Below, one piece after another: positions 12,455 to 24,238 of a stretch of 64,000 nucleotides of DNA. A program made the position numbers and the translations under genes. The stretch is from the NCBI GenBank assembly GCA_965153355.1, contig OZ231126.1, positions 9,238,001 to 9,302,000 of the forward strand, written 5' to 3'. The notes beneath the pieces were generated by a model. That model saw nothing but the letters and a program-made list of their open reading frames with translations, was not told where the DNA came from and ran no database searches. The stretch is from Flaccisagitta enflata. Taxonomy: Eukaryota > Chaetognatha > Sagittoidea > Aphragmophora. Positions within the stretch are counted from its first letter, which is position 1, and each line of letters begins with the position of its first letter.

Positions 12455-12880
12455 CAACAGAGTCCAAGTTTCTTGAAAAAAAAGTAAAGTTACAGGATTT
12501 TGGATCTAGGCAAATCAAACAATTTCCTATTGATTGCACCCTACTTTTAAAAACCATTTCTTAAAAAAATATTTTGTGATTTTTTTTTTTAAGTCCCTAT
12601 CGTGCGGAACAAAAATTTTCTAAGTTTTTTGAAAAAAAAATGAAAATACAAGATTTTGGATCTAGGCAAATCAGAAAATTTCCTATCGATTGCACCCCAC
12701 TTTTAAAAACCATTTTTCAAAAAAATATTTTGTGGTTTTTTTTTTCTAAGTCCTCAACGCGTGACACAAGAATTTTTTAAGTTTTTTTGAAAAAAGTTAA
12801 AATGCAAGATTTTGGATCTAGGCGAATCAAACAATTTCCTATCGATTGCACCCCACTTTTTTTTTTAAGGGCTTTTTTGG
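12455..12880. repeat. Tandem repeat, about 157-bp unit, 2.7 copies
   Basis: The phrase GATTTTGGATCTAGGC recurs near 12495, 12653 and 12808, each time followed by a TTTCCTAT(T/C)GATTGCACCC block and AAAAATATTTTGTG. Confidence 0.8.
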
Positions 12881-13318
12881 GGGCCCTTAGGGGCCCCTAA
12901 GACGTTCAAAATTTTGGTTAATGAGATCAACAGAGTTATGTGCATACACCAAGGTATCTTTCAGGACCAAATTAAGGCTGATTAATTAGACCTCAAGCTC
13001 ATGCCGTTAATCCCTCTGGCCCGGCCGCATTTAAAAGAGAAATCGGAAAATTCACCAGGACTCAGATTCCGGATGTAAGGTCAATCTCTACATATGCCTT
13101 TTCATATTTAACTATGAATGTTACACAATGTTACTACTCAACAATATCTTAAATAAGGACAAGAGCCTTTGGGGCTCTAACTGGTGTTTAATCCGGACCC
13201 ATTACAACTTTCCTGTAAATGCCTGAAAAAATATCCCTCTTCAGAAATTATAAAAAGACTGGTCAAAAGTTATGCAACATTTAGAAAATTGTCACTAATC
13301 TCTGTCTTTACATGAGAT
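12881..13318. repeat. Intergenic with a dispersed repeat fragment
   Basis: Bases near 13125-13210 are the inverse of 61155-61235 and resemble 60455-60540. The shared core is GGGTCCGGATTAAACACCAGT, then AG(A/C)GC and CCAAAGGCTCT. The rest of the stretch shows nothing recognisable. Confidence 0.5.
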
Positions 13319-13397
13319 ATGCAAACCACAAGAAAACACTTGATAAATCGATTGATAGAAAGAAACTCTTTTCGTCCTGAAACAACCCTCTCAAAAA

Positions 13398-13615
13398 TGG
13401 TTGTCTATTTCTCTTTCTGTTTCTCTTTCTCTTTCTCACTCTCTCTCTCTCTCCTTCATTTCATTTTCTTGTATCTTTTTTTCACCTTCGCTTTTTTCCC
13501 CTTTGCCTTTTCTTTCTTCTTGCCCTCCCTCCTTCCTTCCTTCCTTCCTTCCTTCCTTCCTTCCTTCCTTCCTTCCTTCCTTCCTTCTTTCCTTCCTTCT
13601 TGCTTCCCTTCCTTC
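13398..13615. repeat. (TTTC/CT)n and (TTCC)n microsatellites
   Basis: A pyrimidine stretch passes into about 80 bases of TTCC units near 13528-13590. The polyserine/proline and polylysine/arginine open frames here are repeat artefacts. Confidence 0.85.
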
Positions 13616-13903
13616 CAAACCTTCCGAGTATCATTCAGCCCTTCCGAGTAGCGGCGCTACTCGCTACTACAAGATATACAGGTCTGTCCAGCATTACGGC
13701 CCTTCCGATCCAATTGTGTTACCGATATTTTATGTAGATCAATTCACAGAATCTCGATTCACAAACATGACTCGCCAGACGATGTATGAGAATTGAAGTA
13801 AAACGAAAAATGACTTAAGTCAAAGAAGGAAGAAGGGAAAGAAGCGGAAACGGACCCGGAAGCGTTCGTAGGATGTGCCTATGAGCCTTGAAGTGAGGCC
13901 ACG

Positions 13904-13996
13904 ATGACGATGACGGCCAAAGTGGAGAGAGGAACCGTCACTATCGGCAAAGAAAAAGCCAGGTAAGACTAATCTGAATTCTGATGATGATCCAAG

Positions 13997-14076
<80 letters not shown>

Positions 14077-16209
14077 TGATGATCGAAGTATCTCTCTCTC
14101 TCTTTCTCTTTCTTTCTCTTTCTTTCTTCTTTTTTTGGCCACATCGAGTTATTTCTCGATGTGGTCTATAACATAGCCTTGAAAATTCCTTTCGTGTAGT
14201 GAGTCGTCGTCGTCGTCGTCGTTTGTCTCAACCCTCGAAAACTTGAGATCCAGTACTCAGATGTTGATGAAACTTGGTCAGTGTTATTTTTAGGGCATTA
14301 CTAACCTGTGTACCAACTTTCAACAACATTCATAAATATTTAATACCCTTTGCCTATTATTTTTGTAGTAATATTAATTCCTGGAGTTGTGCAATTTACA
14401 TAGGGGAAGGGTAGAAAAGGTTCACCAATGTTGTTCAAACTTGCTGTGAAGGGTCATTGTATCAATTAAAGCTCCCCTGCAAGATTTCAGATAATTCTGA
14501 GTATTGGTTTAGAAGATATTAGGACGCACTGAAATTAAAGTAAGAGGAGTTTACCCAGAGGACAAAGATACTATTTACTTTACTATTTTATCATAGGTCA
14601 ATGCTTGAGTTGATTTTTTTGTACTTAAATGTGTAAACTTACATGAGGAAACCGATCTGTTACCGTCAAATGACCAAAATGCAAAAAGATTGAAGGAAAT
14701 TCGATTTTAATGAGACTAAAGAGTGAAAAAAATAATGACAATCGTTTTAGTTACTGCTCACTGAAAATTTTAAATTTGCATAAAAAATTAAAATATCATT
14801 AAAATAAGAACATAGCGCCCTCAGTTTATGTTTTAGGAATCGCGCTATGTTCTCATTTTGTTGATATTTTGATTTTCTATGCAAATTTAAAATTTTCAAT
14901 GAGCCATGGTACATTGACAAAATAAGTTTTTTATTGTATTTCATATATTTTTTCAGCTGTAAAACAAAGGATTGGATATTAAGACTTGCATATGCAAGTC
15001 AATTCATGCAAAATATGGCTGTTGACAGTTTACTTGAAAACATAAAGACAAAAATTGTCATTAAATTTCATTTTATAAATTTCTTGACTTATCTAGCTCG
15101 GGTAGCAAATTCTATGGTAATTTTCAGTGCGTCTTAGGGTATTTTGCTAGTAATATTAATTCCTGGACTTGTGCAAATTACATAGGGGAAGGGTAGTAAA
15201 GGTTCACCAATATTGTTCAAACTTGTTGTGAAGGTTCATAGCATCAATTAAAGCTCCCCTGCAAGATTTCAGTAAATTCTGAGTATTGGTTAAGAAATTA
15301 TAAGGGTATTTATGATGTATCTAGTCTAGTAACATTGTTTCCTGGACTTGAAAAATTTTATTGAAAAAAAATTTTTTTTTTTTGAAATTTTTTTTCTTTT
15401 TTTTGGAATTTTTTTTTTTCAAAAATATTCTTTTTTTTTTTTTGAAAAATATTTTTTTCCAAATTTTTTTTTTTCCAAAGTTTGTTTTTTTTTTAAATTT
15501 TTTTTGTAGTTATTATTTTTCATTGTGGTACTTCCAGGTATGCCATCATAGACTTCCATGTATGCCATCATAACTTCCATGTATGCCATCATAACTTCCA
15601 GGTACGCCATCATAGACTTCCAGGTATGCCATCATGGACTTCCAGGTTAGCCGGGTCTGATCGAGTAGCCGGGTCTGATCGAGTAGCTGGGTCTGATCAA
15701 GTAGCCGGGTCTGATCGAGTAGCGGGGTCTGATCGAGTAGCCGGGTCTGATCGAGTAGCCGGGTCTGATTGAGTAGCCGGGTCTGATCGAGTAGCCGGGT
15801 CTGATCGAGTAGCCGGGTCTGATCGAGTAGCCGGGTCTGATCGAGTAGCCGGGTCTGATCGAGTAGCCGGGTCTGATCGAGTAGCCGGGTCTGATCGAGT
15901 AGCCGGGTCTGATCGAGTAGCCGGGTCTGATCGAGTAGCCGGGTCTGATCGAGCAGCCGGGTCTGATCGAGTAGCTGGTCTGATCGAGTAGCCGGGTCTG
16001 ACGCAGCAGCCGAGGCCGGTCGACGAGTAGCCGGGTCTGATCGAGTAGCCGGGTCTGATCGAGTAGCCGGGTCTGATCGAGTAGCCGGGTCTGATCGAGT
16101 AGCCGGGTCTGATCGAGTAGCCGGGTCTGATCGAGTAGCCGGGTCTGATCGAGTAGCCGGGTCTGATCGAGTAGCCGCGTTTATTTTCACTTTAGTAACG
16201 GACAGACAG

Positions 16210-16277
<68 letters not shown>

Positions 16278-18369
16278 ACGCACGCACACACACACACACA
16301 AACAGACAAGCGCGCACTCACTTTTCTCAATGTCATTTTTCTTCATCACACAACAAATTTTTCCAGATGGGAGAAAGCCAAAGTTGGCCTTTCTTCCGCG
16401 GACGACCAATCTTTGGCAAAATTCCTTCTGGATTTGTACTTCAAAAAAGGCACCGGAGCTCCATTCAAACGATGTCGATGCGGCGCCACCAGACTTTCGA
16501 TTGAAGATGATGATGACGACGTCGACGGCAATTTGCTGAACCGCGTCGTCGACTCCAACGCCAATTTAGAGTCTACTCCAAACGACGGAGGCGAATTACG
16601 GTACGTTAAATGGTACTACTGCACGGCTTACGAGCAAATGGTGCAACTTCGAGCGTCATTTGATGATTTATTCAAATTATGTAATTTGTTAGTCTCCTGA
16701 GTCTTGATATCCATTACTGGGGGGTTCAACTGTATTTCTATTAATTTCAGACTTGGTGACGCCTCGAGCGCGAAAAACCTATCGGTTAAAGTCGAGATCA
16801 AAGAAGAAGACAAAACAGCGAGTGATGATTGTGTCATCGCAGATTACATCGCTAAAACCAGACGGGGCGCAGTAAAGCGGAGAAAATCTTCGGGAACTGC
16901 CGCTGATGAGAACGCCGGATGTGAGAGCCCTGGTAGCAATGGAAAGGGCGAAATTAGTCGCGACAGAAAAATTAATAGCCCTGGTAGTAGCGAAAAGGAC
17001 AAAGCTAGTCACGACAGCAAGATAAATAGCACAATCTATAAAAGCAAGAATAGTCATAGCATAAATGACTCAACCCTCGACGTGGATTCTTCCAATGCAG
17101 TCATGTTGCGGGCGCCGGAAGTGGAAACTTTGACTTCTACAGATGCTGAAACATTAGCGTCTCTCACGGCCTGGTGGAATAGCTATGCGTGTGCAAGCGT
17201 GATTGGTGAAGTCGATCATGGGAAAGGCGGTGGCGAGAGGTTGGCAGATACAATTGGTGGTGCGGAGGTAAAGGTGGTTGTTGACTCAAAGAACCACTCG
17301 TGTCTCGCGAAGACCGAGAAGCTCACCAAGAATGGCAAAAAAATGGGGAGACCGAAAAAGATTCCGACGAAACGCGGGCGATATCCACGAATTAAGAAAA
17401 TCGTTTCCTCGTCCGTGGGAAGGGAAAAAGAAAACTGTCAAAAGAAGGAAATGAAAACTGAAAATCTTTCGGAAATAAAGGCAGTTGAGAATACAGGAGA
17501 CGCCTCTCATTTGCGGTTTAAAAACTCTGAAAATAAAGCCAAAAGCAAAAATGATAGTGATAATGATGAGGGTGACGATTGTGGCGGTGGAAAGGAGATC
17601 GTAGCATATCCATTCGCTATTACATTTGGATCAAGTCAGGCGGAAGAGGAGGAGAAGGAGAGGAAGAAGAAGGAGAGAGAAGAGGAGGAAAAGGAAGTGA
17701 TTGCCGGGATTAAGAAAGGAAGTGAGAATTCACGCTTACGTTTACGGTTACGTTCAAAGGATAAAGCGCAGACAGAATTGAAGGACGAGAATGGAATGAG
17801 AACTGAGTTTGAAGAGGAAGAGGAGGAAGAAATGGAAAAGGACGATCTTGATGGGTCTGATGATCCCGATTATGATCCTGAATTTCTCGTTGATGAGCGC
17901 TTGGAAGATTCAGAGGGAGATTTTGGCGAGTCGGAATGGGATTTGAAAAATCTGGGGCTAGTCACGGAAGTCGCGTCCAAAGAGAAAGAAAAGGAGGAAA
18001 CGGAGGTAGTCGCCTTGTTATAGCTATGAATCGTGTTTTGCGGGTTTTAATGTAATATCTTGCGCGCATGTTTTTAGGCGTCTTAAGTCATTTTAAGTCA
18101 ATTTGAGTCATCCTAAGTTATTAATGTCCCGCACGCAACTTATAGGTGTTGGCCTTGTTTTTATGCGCTGAATTTATGCTTAATTCGCGCGGTGGTATTG
18201 AGTTAAGTATTCTTTTATAGGAATTTCGGAATGAGAAATATTTGGAGCATTTCGACATTTTGGCGGATGAAGAGGAGAGAGTTGCCTGCCGTCTTTGCGA
18301 TGCACGAATCCTGTCCAATACAAAATCACTTGCTAACCATTTGAAACTGCAACATGGTTAGACTTAACT

Positions 18370-18452
<83 letters not shown>

Positions 18453-18778
18453 GCTGACAGACACACTGACTGACAGACACACTGACTGACAGACACGCTG
18501 ACTGACAGACACGCTGACTGAGAGACACGTTGAATGAGAGACACGTTGAATGAGAGACACGTTGAATGAGAGACACGTTGAATGAGAGACACGTTGAATG
18601 AGAGACACGTTGAATGAGAGACACGTTGAATGAGAGACACGTTGAATGAGAGACACGTTGAATGAGAGACACATTGAATGAGAGACACTGTATGACAGAC
18701 AGACACAGACACACACTAATAGACAGACACAACAAGAGACACACACACACACTGACAGACACACTGATGACAGACAGA

Positions 18779-18842
<64 letters not shown>

Positions 18843-20465
18843 ACAGACACTGACAGACAGATAGAAGAGGGGGTTTAGGTAGAAATTCCATTGGATTTTG
18901 CCTTATTTCTTTCGGCTCAGGTCTGATGATGAAAGGCGAGGCAATTCAGCCGCTTTTCTGCGATAAAGTTGGATGCGATCAATCAATCATTTTCGTCACG
19001 TTCGAAGAATTAGCCACACACAACAAACTCCTCCACCGCGCTGCTAGTAAGGATTAGAGAATCTCGATTTGTTTTTCTATCGACATACAGGAAATGGTCT
19101 TGATATGTACTGAATGGCTATTATTAGGTACATGAATATGCGACGCGATTTTTTCTTAATCTCCTAATGCACATCAGAGAATTACAACAATTCGAAAGAA
19201 GGAGCCGGTCTAGTTTGTTTCCTCTGCGGAGTCGCCGTGAAAAATCTGAATGTGCACATGAAAATGGTTCATACCATCAAGGAAACAATTCCATGCTCTT
19301 ATCCAGGTTTGTTATACTTCCGCGGCAATTGACAATGTCAGCACCTTTGGAAATATTTTTAGTCGCGTTCACGCGACTACACCCCGTTGGTCTGTTGGTT
19401 TGTTGGTCACACTTTACTTTTTTTATGCTCCTGCCAAAATGCTCTGGTGGCCTCAAATATAGCCCCTGCCCACCCGCACGCGACTGGGGTAGCCGTGTTT
19501 CCGGCCTTATTGAAAGTACAATATGGCAGTTTTGTTCTTGAGGCACTTGTGTCAATTTTTAATCAGAAGTTCATGAACATGAACATCCTTAACACCTTAA
19601 ACAAATCCTCAACTTATCTTGTAATTGTCGCATTATAGGTTGTGGAAAGCTTTTTTCGAAGAATACGATAAAGAAGCACATGAACTGTCATTTGCCAGGG
19701 ATTTGTCCCTATCCCCACTGCAAAAAGAAATTCACTTCGAAAAATCGCCTCAAATGTCATGTCGAAATGTAAGAATAATTCTCGACAGGATTTTTCTTCT
19801 TCTTCTTCTTCTTTTATTTCTTCTTCTGTTTCTTCTTCTTCTTCTTCTTCTTCTTCTTCTTCTTCTTCTTCTTCTTCTTCTTCTTCTTCTTCTTCTTCTT
19901 CTTCTTCTTCTTCTACTTCTTCTTCTTCTTCTTATTCTTCTTCTTCTTGTTCTTCTTGTTCTTCATCTCCTTCTTCATCTCCTTCTTCATTTTTTTCTTC
20001 TTCTCTTTCTTCTTTTTCTTCATTTTCTTCTTTTTCTTTTTGATCTTTTTCTCCTTTTTTCCCTTTAGTTCGTTGGATCATCTATCCGTTTGGCCATCAC
20101 GCTCTGTAGTTAAAAACACGAAAACGCATATTTCTGAGGCTGCAGTTGCTATTGTGTGTGGTCATGTTTGTGAGTGGGTGGGTTGACAGGGGAGGTGAGG
20201 GTGGGGGTTGGATGCCCCTGCCCGTCCGCAACAATATTGTGGCCTGCGTCAATTGTTCTTGATCTTCTCACCGGCTTCTATATTTTTAGATGCGTCCTCG
20301 CATCTCTATAATAGGCCATGTCCGTCCGTCGGTTGGTCGGTCGGTTGGTCGGTTGGTTACGCATTCGTCCGAAACGAGAAATCCACGATATCTTTACAGA
20401 ATATTGCATCATAATCATCAGCATCATCATCGTCAACATATTCGTCATCATAATCATCGTCATCG

Positions 20466-20503
<38 letters not shown>

Positions 20504-20863
20504 TTCATCGTCGTCATCATCAGCGTCGTCGTCAAAGTTGTCATCATCAGCGTCAACGTTACAATCCACATCGTTGTCATCATTCATCAACATCATCATT
20601 ACCAGTTTTTAGATGCGTCCTCGCATCTCTATAATAGGCCATGTCCGTCCGTCGGTTGGTTGGTCGGTCGGTCGGTTGGTTACGCATTCGTCCAAATCGA
20701 GAAATCCACGATTTTTAGATGCGTCCTCGCATCTCTATAATAGGCCATGTCCGTCCGTTGGTCGGTCGGTTGGTCGGTCGGTTGGTTACGCATTCGTCAA
20801 TATCGCGAAACTCGTCATAATTTCGATGTAAAAGTGCATCATCATCATCGTAATCATCATTGA

Positions 20864-20931
<68 letters not shown>

Positions 20932-22335
20932 CCACCATCATCATCATCATCACCATCATCATCATCGTCGTCGTCGTCTTTGTCGTCATCATCATCGTCT
21001 TCCCCATCATAGTCATCGTGAACATTGACGTCCTCATCATCGTCGTCGTTATCGTCGTCGTCGTCATCAGCGTCATCATTGTCATCATCGTCGTCATCAT
21101 CGTCGTCATGTTACACCGTATAAAGTAGACCTTATAAAGTGAGACTGTATAAAGTAGACCTCATAAAGTGAGACCGTATAAAGTAACACCATATAAAGTA
21201 CGACCCTATACAGTGAGATCATATGAAATTAGACCATATAAACCAAGATCGTATAAAGAAAGACCATTTAAACCAAGACAAGACGCATCAACATTATCGT
21301 CGTCATCATAAACAACATTATTGCCATCATCATAAACATCAGCATCATAGTTACCATCATCATCATCAGCATCATCATCATTGTTACCGTCATCATCATC
21401 AGCGTCGTCATCATAATCATCATCATCATTTCCATCGACATCATCATTATCATAGTTTCTTTCCCGTCATCATCATAATCATCATCATCATCATCATCAT
21501 TGTTACCATCGTCATCATCTTTACCATCATCATTGTCATCAGCGTCGTCGTCGTGGTTGTCATCAGCATCATCGTTACAATTGTCATCATTTATCAACAT
21601 GATCATTAACGTAGTTTTTTTTCTGTCGTCATCATCATCATCGTCATATTCATCATCATCATCGTCATGTTCATCATCATCATCATCATCATATTCATCG
21701 TCACCATCATCAGCGTCATCGCTACAATTGTCATAATTGTCATCATTCAACATCATCATTACTATTGTATTTTTCAAGATGCGTCCTCGCATCTCTATAT
21801 GAGGGCATGTCCGTCCGTCGGTTGGTCGGTCGGTTACACATTTATCATAATCCACTATATCTATGCCATATTACACATGAATCACAACTGGATCAATAAA
21901 GCAGAGCAACATAGCGTCAAATCAGATTATATCTAAGAAGACATTTTTAATGAGATTAAAGTAGAACCGTATAAAGAAAGACCATATCAAGAAAGACCAT
22001 ATAGAGAAAGACCATATAAAGAAAGACCATATAAAGAAAGACCATATAAAGAAAGACCATATAAAGAAAGACCATATAAAGAAAGACCATATAAAGAAAG
22101 ACCATATAAAGAAAGACCATATAAAGAAAGACCATATAAAGAAAGACCATATAAAGAAAGACCATATAAATAAAGAAGAGGGCGCATCGTTGGCCTATCT
22201 GGCCTTGTTCATTCAACCTTTCGCTCTCTTCAGCGTGCACGAAGCTCATCTACAGAAGAAATTTCCGTGTCCCCACTGCCCTCAAATTTACAAGGTCAGC
22301 ATTTCACAATAAATCTGCTTTTGACCGAATTTATC

Positions 22336-22430
<95 letters not shown>

Positions 22431-22431
22431 A

Positions 22432-22508
<77 letters not shown>

Positions 22509-22512
22509 GGCA

Positions 22513-22611
<99 letters not shown>

Positions 22612-23520
22612 AGAAAAAAGGCTGAGACAGAGATCGTGCTCGAGAGACACAGAAAGTGAGATTCAGACAGGAAGACCGACCTATTCACATGACGCATTTT
22701 TTGCGTGTCTTCCTTTCGCAGAGAACAGTTGATTTGAGACGACACATTTCCGAAGTGCACGTGTTGGGTAAAATTTTCAACTGTCCGGAAATGGGCTGCA
22801 ATCAGGTTTTCAGGCGGCAGACCACTCTGGACCAACACGCCAGACTACACCTCAACATTAAACCATTCCAATGCCTCTGGTGTGACTTCACAGGTGAGTG
22901 CCAATCTTATTTAATTGTCTCTGCAAACCTCATGGATACACCGGAACAGGGCCGTCTATACGGTTATCCAAGTCGAGCGCGGGTGTGCAGGGGCAGTGAT
23001 GAAAATAGTAATATACCATATGATAATCATAATGTTTCTATTTTCGTCAACATAGCAAGCAACAATCAATCAATTACAGTACTACTGTTCTACTACAAAA
23101 CATGTGTAAAAGAAAAAAGAAATCAAACATCAAGGAATTCGATTCATTTCCCTCTCTTCATTTATTTGGGCAAGATCAGTGATTCAAAATCTGCTCGTAA
23201 TTGCCAAAACAGTTGGTGAAGTTTGACGGATGGATGGATCATTTGACGGAACGACAGATCGACAGACAAAGCGGGTTGTCGAGTTGCGTGCACGCGGCTA
23301 AAAAGTCGGCTATTTGATTGGTCTTCTAGGCGCTCAGCAGAACAACATTCGATCTCACGCCTCAACTACGCACAAGGAAGAGTTTCAGTTTGCGCAGAAT
23401 TCGGGATTACGATATTGGCAGAAGACAGATTCCCCGCATCCTCCTCATCTCCCTCCACCTCCTCAACGAGCTGTATCAACAAGTCTGTATCCTCAGTTGA
23501 CACTTAAAATGGATTTTTAG
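13904..23520 (+). CDS. C2H2 zinc-finger/AT-hook protein, copy B
   Basis: Ten exons: 13904-13962, 16367-16600, 16751-18005, 18221-18356, 18921-19046, 19178-19306, 19639-19768, 22234-22294, 22722-22893, 23330-23520. They sum to 2493 nt, 830 residues, with every phase agreeing. The N terminus ends in IGKEKAR, then WEKAKVGLSSAD; the same IGKEKAR-W(E)KAK joint occurs in C and, modified, in D. The long acidic exon has an AT-hook (GRPKK, about residue 296), an IKEED segment and a TLASLTAWW motif shared with C. Zinc fingers start near residue 516: a CRLC-x13-H-x4-H unit, a C-x4-C unit, then at least five C2H2 fingers, including CPEMGCNQVF and FQCLWCDFTG. Introns split four or five fingers. Probably a nuclear DNA-binding protein (inference). 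Its tail is shorter than in C because its TAG stop lies in the first bases of an inserted hairpin-tag element. Confidence 0.85.
14005..14078. repeat. (TTTC)n microsatellite
   Basis: Perfect TTTC units in the first intron of copy B, followed by mixed CT/TTTC sequence to 14130. Confidence 0.9.
14380..15300. mobile_element. MITE-like element (14523-15133) between 150-bp direct repeats
   Basis: The ends are GACGCACTGAAA at 14523 and TTTCAGTGCGTC ending at 15133. Inner inverted arms hold AAAATTTTAAATTTGCAT near 14766 and its inverse near 14880. A truncated copy lies at 34053-34310. Outside it, about 140-150 bases beginning TAATATTAATTCCTGG are directly repeated (about 14370-14520 and 15150-15300), much longer than a target-site duplication. 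Confidence 0.65.
15361..15520. repeat. Poly-T rich stretch
   Basis: T-homopolymer runs broken by AAA and CC, in intron 1 of copy B. It is followed at 15535-15640 by short repeats based on CCATCATAGACTTCCAGGTA. Confidence 0.8.
15644..16182. repeat. 18-bp minisatellite GTAGCCGGGTCTGATCGA
   Basis: About 30 copies of GTAGCCGGGTCTGATCGA, with one irregular stretch near 15980-16030. As 18 is divisible by three, the minus strand reads continuously as LLDQTR or ATRSDP hexapeptides. It lies wholly inside intron 1 of copy B, so coding is unlikely. Confidence 0.93.
16208..16305. repeat. (CA)n microsatellite
   Basis: A CA dinucleotide run with some CG interruptions at the 3' side, 60 bases before the acceptor of the second exon of copy B. 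Confidence 0.92.
18065..18166 (+). mobile_element. Diverged hairpin-tag element relic shared with copy A
   Basis: The sequence between CGCGCATG and TGCGCTGAATTTATGCT starts TTTTTAGGCG and ends GGTGTTGGCCTTGTTTTTA. It occupies the same position as the element at 1166-1293 in copy A, but the middle differs. Insertion therefore probably predates the A/B duplication, or the site was hit twice. Confidence 0.5.
18373..18850. repeat. (GA)n, 16-bp minisatellite and (CA)n cluster
   Basis: GA run to about 18451, then ten or so copies of the 16-mer GAGAGACACGTTGAAT (18530-18680), then GACAGACACACT units, then a CA run (18782-18841). It lies in the intron between the fourth and fifth exons of copy B. 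Overlapping SLSLS/VCVCV open frames are artefacts. Confidence 0.92.
19356..19512 (+). mobile_element. Short hairpin-tag element, AGTCGCG stem
   Basis: Hairpin AGTCGCGTTCACGCGACT at 19361-19378 after TTTTT. The distal tag CACGCGACT at 19477-19485 is identical to the right hairpin arm and is preceded by CCTGCCCACCCG. The distal end reads GGGGTAGCCGTG, then TTTCCGGCCTTA. It sits in an intron of copy B. Confidence 0.7.
19794..20046. repeat. (TTC)n microsatellite
   Basis: TTC trinucleotide run, degrading at the 3' side, directly after the donor at 19768 of copy B. It generates poly-L and poly-S open frames that are not genes. Confidence 0.93.
20284..20815 (+). mobile_element. Cluster of three AGATGCG-stem hairpin elements with (CAT)n
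   Basis: The hairpin AGATGCGTCCTCGCATCT occurs at 20288-20305, 20611-20628 and 20717-20734. Each is followed by CTATAATAGGCCATGTCCGTCCGT and GGTTGG/GGTCGG repeats ending near CATTCGTC. A fourth copy is at 21777-21794. A CAT-type trinucleotide block (20405-20600) separates the first two. Elements two and three are only 106 bases apart, like a tandem duplicate. Confidence 0.7.
20826..21775. repeat. (CAT/CGT)n trinucleotide arrays with a TATAAAGTAGACC block
   Basis: CAT/CGT units fill 20830-21108 and 21290-21770. Between them (21112-21285) lie about ten degenerate copies of a unit like CGTATAAAGTAGACC, related to the 15-mer array at 21960. Open frames of histidine, aspartate or methionine are artefacts. 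Confidence 0.9.
21960..22175. repeat. 15-bp minisatellite ACCATATAAAGAAAG
   Basis: About 14 nearly perfect copies, ending 60 bases before the acceptor of the 61-nt exon of copy B. The minus strand reads MVFLY or YGLSL pentapeptides. It is intronic. Confidence 0.93.
22338..22603. repeat. (GA)n followed by (CA)n
   Basis: GA run to about 22512 with CA and CAG interruptions, then a CA run to 22603, in the intron between exons 22234-22294 and 22722-22893. Confidence 0.95.
23222..23304 (-). mobile_element. Short hairpin-tag element terminus with G-T wobble stem
   Basis: Family sequence GACGGAACGACAG and GACAAAGCGGG leads to AGTTGCGTGCACGCGGCT at 23282-23299, then AAAAA. The two mispaired stem positions are G-T/G-U compatible. 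The copy lies just before the last exon of copy B. Confidence 0.55.
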
Positions 23521-23725
23521 TCGCGGACTAGCGACTCTGAAAGGGGCTTTGTCTGTCAGACGGTTTGTCGGTCCTACTGTAATGCATGAGTGAAAAAGTG
23601 TAGAAACGCACATTTATAGGGTTTGTGACGATGTGAGTGGAGGGGGGCGTGGCGAAGGGGGTTATACTCCCCTGCCCACCTGTCCGCGACGATAATGTAA
23701 CCCCGCGTTACTTGTTAACTTGACT
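23515..23725 (+). mobile_element. Hairpin-tag element that supplies the stop codon of copy B
   Basis: The element starts TTTTTAG at 23514-23520; the TAG at 23518-23520 is the stop of copy B. Hairpin AGTCGCGGACTAGCGACT spans 23519-23536. The distal tag GTCCGCGAC at 23682-23690 is the reverse complement of hairpin bases 2-10. The distal end GTAACCCCGCGTTACTTGTTA matches other members. Just beyond 23790, GATCTCCCGTCT resembles the continuing last exon of copy C. Confidence 0.65.
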
Positions 23726-24238
23726 CTACAATGAGTGTAAATTTGATCTAAGATGGACTCAAAAAGTTCATTTTTTTTTCCATTTTCATCAGATCTCCCG
23801 TCTATTCCGGCCTAGTCCTCTTTCGCTTAGGCTCTATCTGACTTTCATCTCAATCAAATTTTTCATCCTCTGCAAATGTCTTCATCGTTATTACGGCCGA
23901 AATTTTGATTAAAATTGACCATCGGAATGCTGACTTCGGTTTATTTACGCCGAAATTGACGATTGTCAAAACTAGGTTATGCAGCAATGCTTTGAAGTAT
24001 TTCTGCCTGAGTTTTTCCTCAATTCTACAATATTGTTTTTGAAATAACTGCTAAATTGAAAATAGTAACAGTATTTTGTGTATTCGCATTCGGCTTTCCA
24101 GGCGCAATCATCAAGATTAATAGATCCATCGTTAAAGCTTACAAATTTTGATTGACTGATTCGTAGTTAGAAACCCAATCAAACTTATGCAAAGTTAATC
24201 TATCGAGGTGGAACTGTGTCGACCGCGTTCCTGACAAG
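23726..24238. other. Detached copy B exon remnant and upstream region of the BTB gene
   Basis: Near 23794-23850 the sequence resembles the serine-rich tail of the copy C last exon but is out of coding use. From about 23880 to 24238 no gene or repeat was recognised. This stretch must hold the BTB gene promoter and leader, but no clear core-promoter element was identified. Confidence 0.4.

Noticed and set aside
15546-16409. 287-residue minus-strand frame with LLDQTR/ATRSDP hexapeptides
   Set aside because: The 18-bp minisatellite keeps any frame open, and it lies in an intron on the opposite strand to every supported gene.
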